NCBI GenBank assembly: GCA_003482555.1
Contig: DMYQ01000126.1
Location: 2,524 to 16,886, forward strand
Reading direction: 5' to 3'
Length of the DNA stretch: 14,363 bases
Source of the DNA: Janthinobacterium sp.
GTDB lineage: Bacteria; Pseudomonadota; Gammaproteobacteria; Burkholderiales; Burkholderiaceae_D
The notes below the pieces were generated by a model that had not been told where the DNA came from, searched no databases, and saw only the letters and a program-made list of their open reading frames with translations. Within the stretch, counting starts at the first letter, position 1, and each line of letters opens with the position of its first letter. Position numbers and translations under genes: made by a program. This document shows positions 1 to 6,933 of this stretch, in pieces.

Positions 1-1475
1 CCCAGCACCGGATGCTGCCAGCGGATCAGCGCTTCCGCGCCGATCACCGCGCCGCTCTTCATGTTCACCTTGGGCTGGTAGTAAAGCACGAATTCTTCCT
101 GGTCAAGGGCGCGGCGGATCTGGGCCAGGTCTTCGCGGTGGCGGCGGGCGGTGGTGTCGCGGCCGATATCGAACAAGTGGTAGCGATTCTTGCCGGCCTG
201 CTTGGCCAGGTACATGGCCTGGTCGGCGTGCCGCAGCAGGAGGTCGGCGTCGACCCCGTCCTGCGGGTAGAGCGTGACGCCCATGCTGGCCGACACCTGC
301 AAGGCGAGAGGACCGATCCGCACCGGGTCGGCGGCCGCCAGCAGCAGGCGGGCCAGGACGGGCTCGCAATCCTCGGCCCGGTCCAGGTCGACCAGCACGG
401 CGACGAACTCGTCGCCGCCGATGCGGGCCAGGGTATCGCCTTCGCGCAGAGCGCCCTTGAAGCGGCGCGCGGCGGCGATCAGCAATTCGTCGCCGATGTC
501 GTGGCCATGGTAGTCGTTGACGGCCTTGAAGCCGTCCAGATCGATGTACACCACGGCCAGCGACTGCTTGCGGCGCTGGCAATGGGCGATGTCCTGGCGC
601 AGGCGGTCGGCCAGCAGCACCCGGTTCGGCAGGTCGGTCAACACGTCGTAGTGGGTGATGCGCTCGATCTGCTGCAGGTACTGCTTCATGTGGGTGATGT
701 CAGTGAACAGGGCGACATAGTTTTGCGTCTTGCCGGCGGCGTCGCGCACGGCGCTGATGGTGATCATTTCAGCGTACACCTCGCCGTCCTTGCGGCGGTT
801 CCAGGCTTCGCCGAACCACTGGCCGCCGCTGCCCAGCGCCTGCCACATGGCCGTGTAAAACTCGGGCGGCTGGCGGCCCGACTTGAGCATGCGCGGGTTG
901 CCGCCTATGGCTTCGGCCCGGCTGTAGCCGGTGATCTGGGTAAAGGTGTCGTTGACGTCGACGATGGTGCCGTCGGCGTCGGTGATGAGGATGCCCTCGC
1001 GCGCGTGGGTGAAGACGATGGCGGCCAGTTGCAGGCGCAGTTCGACCTGCTTGCGCGCGCCGATGTTTTCATGGCTGACGACGATGTCGCCGCCGGCGCC
1101 GCCGAAGCGGGTGGCGGCGACCACGAAGTTGTCCGCCGCGCGGGCGTATTCCAGGTGAAAGCTGTCGCCCTGGCCGGCGCTCAGCGCGCGAATGCCGGCC
1201 GCCAGTTCGCGCGCGGCGGCGTCGCCGGCGTCGCACTGGCGCAGATAATCGGCGCCGACGCCGCAGTGGCCGGACTGCGCCGCCTCGGGCCGATGGAACG
1301 CGTCCCAGGCGGCGTTGACGGCCAGGATGCGGCCAGCGCCGTCGAGCAGACAAATGCGGGACGAGACGGCATCGTCGGCGGCCTTGGCAAGCAGCGCGGT
1401 CGTGGCCGTATGTACCTGTAGTAAGGTGGGCGGATTCGTGCCCGGCGCGGACAGCTTGGAATTTCTTGATGTCAT
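1..1475 (-). CDS. PAS-GGDEF-EAL cyclic-di-GMP enzyme (3' end outside window)
   Basis: This is a predicted cytoplasmic protein that makes and/or degrades cyclic di-GMP. The gene starts at ATG 1475-1473 and 491 codons lie inside the window; the rest of the EAL domain is cut off by the left edge. Residues about 35-135 look like a weak first PAS domain. Residues 150-262 are a clear PAS domain (GILITDADGTIVDVND, ITGYSRAEAIGGNPRML, then NYVALFTDITHMK). The GGDEF domain covers about 272-436, with an intact RIGGDEF at 351-357 and an intact inhibitory I-site RxxD (R344-D347) five residues before it, so cyclase activity with product inhibition is expected. The EAL domain begins near 445 with YYQPKV and AEALIRW at 480-486. 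Phosphodiesterase residues further downstream cannot be judged. There is no signal peptide or membrane segment. It is divergent from the phc-like operon across a 633-bp gap. The function class is firm; which activity dominates is unknown. Confidence 0.93.
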   Translation of the reverse strand, partial: MTSRNSKLSAPGTNPPTLLQVHTATTALLAKAADDAVSSRICLLDGAGRILAVNAAWDAFHRPEAAQSGHCGVGADYLRQCDAGDAAARELAAGIRALSAGQGDSFHLEYARAADNFVVAATRFGGAGGDIVVSHENIGARKQVELRLQLAAIVFTHAREGILITDADGTIVDVNDTFTQITGYSRAEAIGGNPRMLKSGRQPPEFYTAMWQALGSGGQWFGEAWNRRKDGEVYAEMITISAVRDAAGKTQNYVALFTDITHMKQYLQQIERITHYDVLTDLPNRVLLADRLRQDIAHCQRRKQSLAVVYIDLDGFKAVNDYHGHDIGDELLIAAARRFKGALREGDTLARIGGDEFVAVLVDLDRAEDCEPVLARLLLAAADPVRIGPLALQVSASMGVTLYPQDGVDADLLLRHADQAMYLAKQAGKNRYHLFDIGRDTTARRHREDLAQIRRALDQEEFVLYYQPKVNMKSGAVIGAEALIRWQHPVL

Positions 1476-1697
1476 GGGGCGATTTTTCTCATTGCGTTAG
1501 GCACAGACTGTCTGACACTGTACTCCCATACAGGCGCCCATTCAAAGAAAAGCTTGCTCAAGCCTTAAGTTTGCCGACGATAGGCGCGGCCTCTGGCCGA
1601 CCGGCTGCCGGGTAATGTCGATGGCGGGCTGCGGTGCGGGGCGACGGGTCGAGCGTGACGTTCGCGATGCGGCATGAAATACCTTTCGATGCATTCC

Positions 1698-1758
1698 TTG
1701 ATCTAGCGCAAAGGGTGGCCGGGCGGCACTGGTGCGCATGCGCTCTCCCGTTTATAGT
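1698..1758 (+). promoter_or_regulatory. Candidate FNR/ANR-type box with downstream -10 hexamer
   Basis: TTGATCTAGCGCAA at 1698-1711 matches 8 of the 10 conserved positions of the FNR/ANR consensus TTGAT-N4-ATCAA. A TATAGT hexamer lies at 1753-1758 with no good -35 before it. If transcription begins about seven bases after that hexamer, the box centre lies near -61, the usual class I activator position. Reading is toward phcB, more than 340 bp away. This is a single-site match by eye, so a chance occurrence is quite possible. Confidence 0.35.
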
Positions 1759-1851
1759 GATGCGGCGGATTTGACGCCCACCATGCCGATGCTCGCGCAG
1801 AGACCATGCGATTTACTCTCATTTGAATAAAACCCCAAGCGATTCAGTTTA

Positions 1852-1867
1852 ATGACTTATAAGTCAT
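1852..1867. promoter_or_regulatory. Perfect 16-bp palindrome, candidate operator
   Basis: ATGACTTATAAGTCAT is its own reverse complement over all 16 bases and lies in an A+T-rich island upstream of the phcB-like gene. It ends two bases before a possible -35 (TTGCTT, 1870-1875). Perfect symmetry suggests a dimeric regulator rather than an RNA hairpin, since there is no loop. It does not satisfy the strict LysR T-N11-A spacing, so PhcA cannot be named as the ligand from sequence alone. Confidence 0.45.
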
Positions 1868-1869
1868 CA

Positions 1870-1899
1870 TTGCTTATTACTCTACATCCATAGTACACT
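1870..1899 (+). promoter_or_regulatory. Candidate promoter for the phc-like operon
   Basis: TTGCTT (1870-1875) and TACACT (1894-1899) are separated by 18 bp and each match the sigma-70 consensus at four of six positions. The palindrome at 1852-1867 abuts the -35, where an activator could contact RNA polymerase. Transcription would begin near 1906, leaving about 200 nt before the GTG start. The assignment is tentative. Confidence 0.3.
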
Positions 1900-2108
1900 C
1901 GGCGGCGCGTCATTGAGACGTTGGCAATAGATGTTGCTCATTCACATAAGCGTGCAAGCGGCCGCAACGCGTGGCATAGGGCGTGCGGCAATGGGTGTAC
2001 GGCAATACCTCGTTGGCATAGCGACGTTGCAGCGTGACGTGAGCTTGCCTTAACCATGTCCTGCGGCCGGGTTCACCTGGCCCAAGGGCGATTTCATATT
2101 GTTCAAAC

Positions 2109-3500
2109 GTGTATTCACAAGCCCAAATCGATCCGGTGATCAGCTTCCGCAGCACGCAAGGCCAGGCGGTGCGGGGTACCATCGTCAAACTTCAAAAAAA
2201 GTCGCTGGTGATGGAGTTGTACAATCCAGACTCCATCGTGCGCGTCAGCGAGATGTTGAGCGAGCTCACCATTCGCCGCGGCGGCAAGACGGCCTATGTC
2301 GGCAAGGCGGTCGTGATCAGCATGCTCAACACCGGTTTGACGGCGGTGGTCTCGGCCACCCTGACCGATGAATGGTACGAGCTCAACGACGTGGCGCGGG
2401 TGCCGGGCGCGGTCGGGCGCGAAGCCCGCGGCTTCGTGCGCGAATGGGGCGAGCGTTCCCACATCCGCCGCGATTATCAGATCGTCGTCAATGAAATGCG
2501 TTCTTACCTGTCCGGAGTGGCGCGCTGGGTCGAGCAGATCGACATGTCCGACAGTTTGCCGAAGACCGACGGGCGCCTGCGGACCGACGTGTTCGACGAA
2601 CTGGCCGCGCCGTTGATGGAAAAGACCCAGTTTTATCTGGGGCAACTCGAGAACGAGGCGGCCCTGGTGGAGGGGGAAATGGCGCCCTCGCACCGCGCCT
2701 ATGCGCAGGCGGCCCTGCATCCGCTGATCTTGCGCGCGCCCTTCGTGTTTCGCACCTATACCAAGCCGCTCGGTTACGCGGGCGATTATCAGATGGTGAA
2801 TCAGTTGCTGGACGAGCCGCGTCAGGGGCCGAGCACGTATTTTCAGATCGTCAACAAGGCGTTCTTGCAAACCGCCGTGGCGGCAGCCCACCGCAATCGC
2901 ATCGATATCCTGGTCGACTTCCTCAAGGACTTGGCCGACCAGGCGCGCCGCGAGAATACCGTGTTACGGGTACTCAATGTCGGCTGCGGCCCGGCCGTCG
3001 AGGTGCAGCGCTTTTTGCAAACCTATCCCCATCCCGAAGTGCTATCCTTCGAGTTGCTCGATTTTAGCGAGGAAACGCTGAACTGGACCGAACGCGCATT
3101 GTCGGCCATCGTGGCCCGCATCGGCAAACCGGTGAATATCCGCTATACGCGCGACTCGGTGCAGCATTTGCTCAAGCGCCGCGTCGGTGCGGCGGCGGCG
3201 GTGCCGGACAAGGTCGATGCGGCGTATTGCGCCGGACTGTTCGATTATCTGTCCGACAAGGTGTGCGCGCGCCTGATGGCGCATTTTGCCGGCCGCATCA
3301 CGGCGGGCGGCAGGATGCTGGTGACCAATGTGCATTCGGATAACCCCGGTAAATTTGGCATGGAACATTTGCTTGAATGGCATCTGATTTACCGCGATGA
3401 GGCCGGCCTGACGGCGCTCTTGCCGCCGCAATCGCGCCAACGCAAGGTCTACGTCGACGTCACCGGCGTCAATCTGTTCGCGGACGTGCGCCTGCCTTGA
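2109..3500 (+). CDS. phcB: PhcB-like SAM-dependent methyltransferase, quorum-signal synthase
   Basis: In Ralstonia, PhcB methylates a 3-hydroxy fatty acid to give the diffusible signal 3-hydroxypalmitate or 3-hydroxymyristate methyl ester. This 463-residue protein has a class I methyltransferase core: motif I VLRVLNVGCGPAVEV (285-299) and the acidic residue of motif II in FELLDFSEETLNW (314-326). A distinctive central block, KPLGYAGDYQMVNQLL, lies at 219-234. Residues about 10-92 form a separate beta-rich region resembling a PilZ-type barrel but lacking a clear RxxxR/(D/N)xSxxG signature, so cyclic-di-GMP binding is doubtful. The start is GTG 2109: the frame opens at 2043 and contains no ATG, GTG or TTG before it, and the ribosome site is weak. 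The stop TGA sits 14 bases before the preferred phcS ATG. The phcB name rests mainly on gene order plus methyltransferase motifs; the exact ester product is unknown. Confidence 0.8.
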   Translation: MYSQAQIDPVISFRSTQGQAVRGTIVKLQKKSLVMELYNPDSIVRVSEMLSELTIRRGGKTAYVGKAVVISMLNTGLTAVVSATLTDEWYELNDVARVPGAVGREARGFVREWGERSHIRRDYQIVVNEMRSYLSGVARWVEQIDMSDSLPKTDGRLRTDVFDELAAPLMEKTQFYLGQLENEAALVEGEMAPSHRAYAQAALHPLILRAPFVFRTYTKPLGYAGDYQMVNQLLDEPRQGPSTYFQIVNKAFLQTAVAAAHRNRIDILVDFLKDLADQARRENTVLRVLNVGCGPAVEVQRFLQTYPHPEVLSFELLDFSEETLNWTERALSAIVARIGKPVNIRYTRDSVQHLLKRRVGAAAAVPDKVDAAYCAGLFDYLSDKVCARLMAHFAGRITAGGRMLVTNVHSDNPGKFGMEHLLEWHLIYRDEAGLTALLPPQSRQRKVYVDVTGVNLFADVRLP

Positions 3501-3514
3501 ATGGTGTGCCGACA

Positions 3515-4855
3515 ATGATGCGCGCGCTGTCGGCGGGCTATGCCGCGGCGCTCAGCGAATTTCGTCTGGAATTCAGTCGAGCCGGTGCCTACACTTGCAT
3601 CGTGCTGGTGTTGCTCGGCATCGCCATCGATTCCGCCCTGTATCCGCAACTGCTAGGCTGCTTTGCGCTGGCCCGGATAAGCGTGGTGGCGCTCACCTTC
3701 GGCATCATTCTGTTGATGCGCGGCGCCTGGGGCAAGGGCCGCATCCAGTGGTTGACCTTTGCCTGGTTGCTGTTGCCGCAAATTATGATCGCCGTGATGA
3801 TCGCGCTGTCCCAGGGCGTGGCGTCGATTTACTATGTCGGGATGACCCTGGCGATGTATTCCTCCGGCATCGTGCTGGCCTTCGGCCTGTGGCAAAACCT
3901 GGTCTTCGGCGCCGTTTCCTATCTGCTGTACCTGGCCGCCTGCGCGTTTCATGCCGGGCGCGTCGAGCTATCGGCCCCCTTCGTCGTCAACTCCCTGTTT
4001 TTGCTGATGTCGGCCACCGTCAGCGCGGTCTTTACCTTTTATAATGAGCGCGCCCGTTTCATGCTGTTCCAGTTGAAGGCGGAAGTGGCGGCGAAAAACA
4101 TCGAGCTCGAATCGACGAATAAAAACCTGGCGGATATCAAGGGACAAATGTTGCAGCAAGAAAAAATGGCGGCGATCGGTACCCTGGCCGCGGGCTTGCT
4201 CCATGAAGTCAACAATCCCGTCAATTTCTGCATGATGGCGATCGACGTCGCCATGGAGCAGCCAGCCGCGCGGGCCAGCCCCATGCTGGTCGAATGCCTG
4301 AGCGACGCCAAGGAAGGCATGTTGCGCGTCCAGCACATTGTGTCAGACTTGAAAACATTTGCTTACCGCAAATCAGGAGCCCGGCTGGAACGCAGCCACT
4401 TCCTCTTCGAACGGGCGCTGGCCGCCTCGGTGCGCCTGGTGGGCTACGAGCTCAAGGATGTCGCCGTGCGCTGCGACTTGCCCGAGGACACGCTCGTCAG
4501 CGGCGACGAGGCGGCCATCACCGGCGTCTTGATCAATCTGCTCGGCAACGCCGTGCTATCGATGCGCAAGGCCAAGCGTTTGCCGTTCGAGATCCTGGTG
4601 GCGGCCGCCTGGGACGGCGAGCGCCTGCGCGTGACGGTGCGCGACAACGGCCCCGGCATTTCGCCGGAAAACCTGAGCCGGGTCTTCGAGCCGTTTTTCA
4701 CGACCCGCGAAGTGGGGCAGGGACTGGGCCTGGGCTTGAGCATCAGCTACAGCGTGGTGGAACGCCATGGCGGCACCTTGCTCGCTGAAAGCGTCGTCGG
4801 CGAATGGACCAGCATGCATTTCGACTTGCCGCGCGCCATATGGGAAGGGCGCTAG
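3515..4855 (+). CDS. phcS: PhcS-like membrane sensor histidine kinase
   Basis: This is predicted to be the inner-membrane receptor for the PhcB-made ester, autophosphorylating in response to it. Numbered from ATG 3515 (446 residues), the first 170-odd residues are hydrophobic with about six membrane segments and no large periplasmic domain, as expected for sensing a lipophilic ligand in the membrane. A short coiled linker follows. The H-box is GLLHEVNNPVNF with phospho-acceptor near His230. An N-box (LINLLGNAVLSM), G1 (RDNGPGIS), F-box (FEPFFTTR) and G2 (GQGLGLGLSIS) complete an intact ATPase domain. An alternative TTG start at 3497 would overlap the phcB stop by four bases (TTGA) and add six residues; neither start has a good ribosome site, so coupled translation from phcB is likely. 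The gene is followed by phcR with only one base between the stop and the next start. Confidence 0.82.
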   Translation: MMRALSAGYAAALSEFRLEFSRAGAYTCIVLVLLGIAIDSALYPQLLGCFALARISVVALTFGIILLMRGAWGKGRIQWLTFAWLLLPQIMIAVMIALSQGVASIYYVGMTLAMYSSGIVLAFGLWQNLVFGAVSYLLYLAACAFHAGRVELSAPFVVNSLFLLMSATVSAVFTFYNERARFMLFQLKAEVAAKNIELESTNKNLADIKGQMLQQEKMAAIGTLAAGLLHEVNNPVNFCMMAIDVAMEQPAARASPMLVECLSDAKEGMLRVQHIVSDLKTFAYRKSGARLERSHFLFERALAASVRLVGYELKDVAVRCDLPEDTLVSGDEAAITGVLINLLGNAVLSMRKAKRLPFEILVAAAWDGERLRVTVRDNGPGISPENLSRVFEPFFTTREVGQGLGLGLSISYSVVERHGGTLLAESVVGEWTSMHFDLPRAIWEGR

Positions 4856-4856
4856 C

Positions 4857-5996
4857 ATGGCGCCGTCCGGGGCGAGCGGCGCCACCATCCTGTATGTCGA
4901 CGATGAAGCGTTGGCGTGCAAGTATTTCGCCCGCGTGGCCGCCGACTATGCCGTGCTGACCGCGTCCGGCGTCGACGCGGCCCTGGAGATACTGGCGCGG
5001 CCCGGTTGCGCCGTCGATGTGCTGGTTACCGATTACCGCATGCCGGGGCGCAACGGCGGCGACTTGCTGCGCCAGGTCGAGCTCGATTATCCGCACATTA
5101 TCTGTATCCTGGTGACGGCGCACGCGGACAAGGAGGTCTTGCTCGACGCCATCAACGGCGGCCGCGTCTTTCGCATCCTGGAAAAGCCGCTCGAACTGGC
5201 GCTTCTGCGCGGCGCGCTGCGCCAAGCTTGCGCGGGCGCGCGCGAACGGGCGGCGCGGCGCGACAGCCTGCTGGCGATCGAGGAAACGCTGGCCTTCCTG
5301 GCGCACGAGCTGAACACGCCGCTGGCGACGATCGCCAATTTCGCGCGCGGCATCGAGCGCCGCGTCAACGTCGAGCAACCGACCGCGCAGCAAGTCGAGG
5401 TCGGCGTGGCCGCCGGCTTGATGAACGGCAACGCCCGCTATTGTCTGTCGGTGTTGAAGACTTTCGTCGACTCCGTCAAGCGGGCCGCGCCGTCCGGGCG
5501 GGCGTTGCGGCCGGGCAGCGGCGCCGGCCAGTTGATCGCGGCCCTGCTCGACACCTATCCGCTGACGGCGCCGCAGCGGGCCGCCATCGTCACCGATATC
5601 GACTGCGATTTCCAGGTGACGGCTTCGCCCAATTGCGTGGCCCTGGTGCTGTCCTCGATTCTCAGCAATTCCCTGCGCGCGCTCGAGGGCCACGCGGCGC
5701 CGGCGCTGCGCTTCGAAGTGCGGCCCGGCCGCATCCGCCTGCGCGACAACGGCCCCGGCATTCCGCCCGGGATCTTGGCGCGGTTGCTGGTCGACCCGGT
5801 CACCATGCACGCCAAGGCGGGCGGCAGCGGCTGGGGCATGATTTTTTGCCAGAGCGTCATGCACTCGTTTGGCGGCAATATCGTGGTCGATTCCGACCCC
5901 AGTCGCGGCACCACGATCACCTTGAATTTTCCCGAAAGGAACGAGCATGACGGATACCACCCGCCTGGCGCCAGCCATCCTCTATGTCGACGATGA
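4857..5996 (+). CDS. phcR: PhcR-like receiver plus histidine-kinase hybrid
   Basis: This 379-residue protein is the second element of the phosphorelay. A receiver domain fills residues 9-125, with acidic pocket D15-D16, phospho-acceptor D59 in LVTDYRMPG, T87 and K110-P111. A histidine-kinase transmitter follows: H-box FLAHELNTPLATI with His150, N-box SSILSNSLRAL, G1 RLRDNGPGIPPG and a G2 region around GGSGWGMIFCQS. Having a kinase as the output of a receiver, with no DNA-binding domain, is the recognised oddity of Ralstonia PhcR. ATG 4857 is chosen because GGGAAGGG lies seven bases before it; longer versions of the frame begin inside phcS. The gene overlaps phcQ by 50 bases, and the last twenty or so residues, after the kinase fold ends at TITLNFP, are probably a by-product of that overlap. 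Confidence 0.82.
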   Translation: MAPSGASGATILYVDDEALACKYFARVAADYAVLTASGVDAALEILARPGCAVDVLVTDYRMPGRNGGDLLRQVELDYPHIICILVTAHADKEVLLDAINGGRVFRILEKPLELALLRGALRQACAGARERAARRDSLLAIEETLAFLAHELNTPLATIANFARGIERRVNVEQPTAQQVEVGVAAGLMNGNARYCLSVLKTFVDSVKRAAPSGRALRPGSGAGQLIAALLDTYPLTAPQRAAIVTDIDCDFQVTASPNCVALVLSSILSNSLRALEGHAAPALRFEVRPGRIRLRDNGPGIPPGILARLLVDPVTMHAKAGGSGWGMIFCQSVMHSFGGNIVVDSDPSRGTTITLNFPERNEHDGYHPPGASHPLCRR

Positions 5997-6933
5997 GCCG
6001 AACGCCCTTAAATATTTCCAGCGCGCTATCGGCGGCCTGGCCCCGGTCTTGATCGCCGCCTCGGTCGAGGAGGGCCGCCGCATGCTCGATCTGCACGCTT
6101 CCGACATCGCCGTGCTGGTGTCCGATCAACGCATGCCTGGCGCCCACGGCAATGAATTGCTGTCCTACGCCTGGGATAGTCATCCGCACATCGTGCGCAT
6201 CCTCACGACCGCGTATTCGGAACTCGAGCACACGGTGGAGGCGGTCAACCTGGGGCGCATCCAGCGCTATATTCAAAAGCCGTGGGAAATTTCAGCCCTG
6301 CGCATGGAGTTGAAGCAGGCGCTGGAACTGGCCCGCTTGCGCAAGGAACACCACGGCTTGTTGCGCGAAAAGTTGCTGGTGCGCCAAAAACAGCTGCTCG
6401 CCAACCGCATCGGCGGCATGTATACCCTGTGCGCCAGCCTGGCCGGACCCGAGCAATTGTTGCCGGTCGAAGCTTACCTGGCGGCCGCCATGACGGTGGG
6501 CGTGGCGGCGCCGGAGCCGGACTGGTTGCTGATGGATTACGCCGACCTGATCAGTTCCGAAGCCTTCCGCGGCGCCGCGTTCGGGGCCGCCGTGCGCGAG
6601 CATTTCATGCGCGTCGAGCGCGACTATCCCGACTATGCCGTCGAGCAAGCCCTGGAAATGCTGGCGGAAACCTTTGGCGACGACCTCAAGCGCGTCGGCG
6701 CGGGCGGCGCCATCTTTGCCGATGGCCGCCAGTTGACCGAATTCCTGGAAAGTCCAACCCAGGCGCCGGTATCCTCGCGGCACGCCTTCTGGCTGGCCTG
6801 TCTGCTGTGGCTGGCCAAGCGGGGCTGGGCGCTGCAACTGACGCGCGCCGACGCCGGCTTGCAGTGCCGGCTGACGCAAGCGGAGTTGCCGCTCACGCCA
6901 TCCCAGTTGGCGGCCTGGGTCGAACAATTCTAA
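5947..6933 (+). CDS. phcQ: PhcQ-like response regulator
   Basis: This 328-residue receiver protein is the last gene of the phc-like operon. Residues 10-125 are a complete receiver: D15-D16, phospho-acceptor D60 in LVSDQRMPG, T87/T88 in RILTTAYSE, and K111-P112 in IQKPWE. A helical stretch (about 118-155) leads into a C-terminal domain of some 170 residues with no DNA-binding, GGDEF, HD-GYP or other motif I recognise. In Ralstonia, PhcQ is a response regulator acting in the pathway that controls PhcA activity, and its C-terminal part is likewise not a classical output domain. ATG 5947 is supported by GAAAGGA six bases upstream, inside the phcR end. Its stop overlaps the stop of the convergent SRPBCC gene by three bases, so no terminator separates them. 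The assignment rests on position and architecture. Confidence 0.75.
   Translation: MTDTTRLAPAILYVDDEPNALKYFQRAIGGLAPVLIAASVEEGRRMLDLHASDIAVLVSDQRMPGAHGNELLSYAWDSHPHIVRILTTAYSELEHTVEAVNLGRIQRYIQKPWEISALRMELKQALELARLRKEHHGLLREKLLVRQKQLLANRIGGMYTLCASLAGPEQLLPVEAYLAAAMTVGVAAPEPDWLLMDYADLISSEAFRGAAFGAAVREHFMRVERDYPDYAVEQALEMLAETFGDDLKRVGAGGAIFADGRQLTEFLESPTQAPVSSRHAFWLACLLWLAKRGWALQLTRADAGLQCRLTQAELPLTPSQLAAWVEQF

Larger units (their letters stand above)
1476..2108. other. Intergenic region between divergent GGDEF-EAL and phcB genes
   Basis: This 633-bp stretch holds no gene I can support; the short ORFs in it do not look like proteins. It is distinctly A+T-richer at about 1810-1900 than the surrounding genes, as expected for promoter DNA. 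It contains a small hairpin (CAGAC-T-GTCTG, 1504-1514) near the GGDEF-EAL start, an FNR-like box at 1698-1711, a TATAGT hexamer at 1753-1758, a perfect 16-bp palindrome at 1852-1867 and a candidate promoter at 1870-1899. If transcription of phcB starts near 1766 or 1906, the messenger would have an unusually long leader of roughly 200-340 nt. Confidence 0.6.

Noticed and set aside
12..1421. Long plus-strand ORF of 469 codons
   Set aside because: It is the antisense shadow of the PAS-GGDEF-EAL gene; its translation has no recognisable domain while the minus strand shows all family motifs.
1542..1739. Minus-strand 65-codon ORF upstream of the GGDEF-EAL gene
   Set aside because: The composition is Arg/Pro/Ser-rich, with no motif and no ribosome site; it looks like a chance frame.
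1734..1743. GCGCATGCGC palindrome
   Set aside because: A 10-bp GC-rich palindrome is expected by chance in DNA of this composition and has no positional support.
1910..2188. Minus-strand 92-codon ORF in the phcB upstream region
   Set aside because: It begins inside phcB, has no ribosome site and no recognisable family features.
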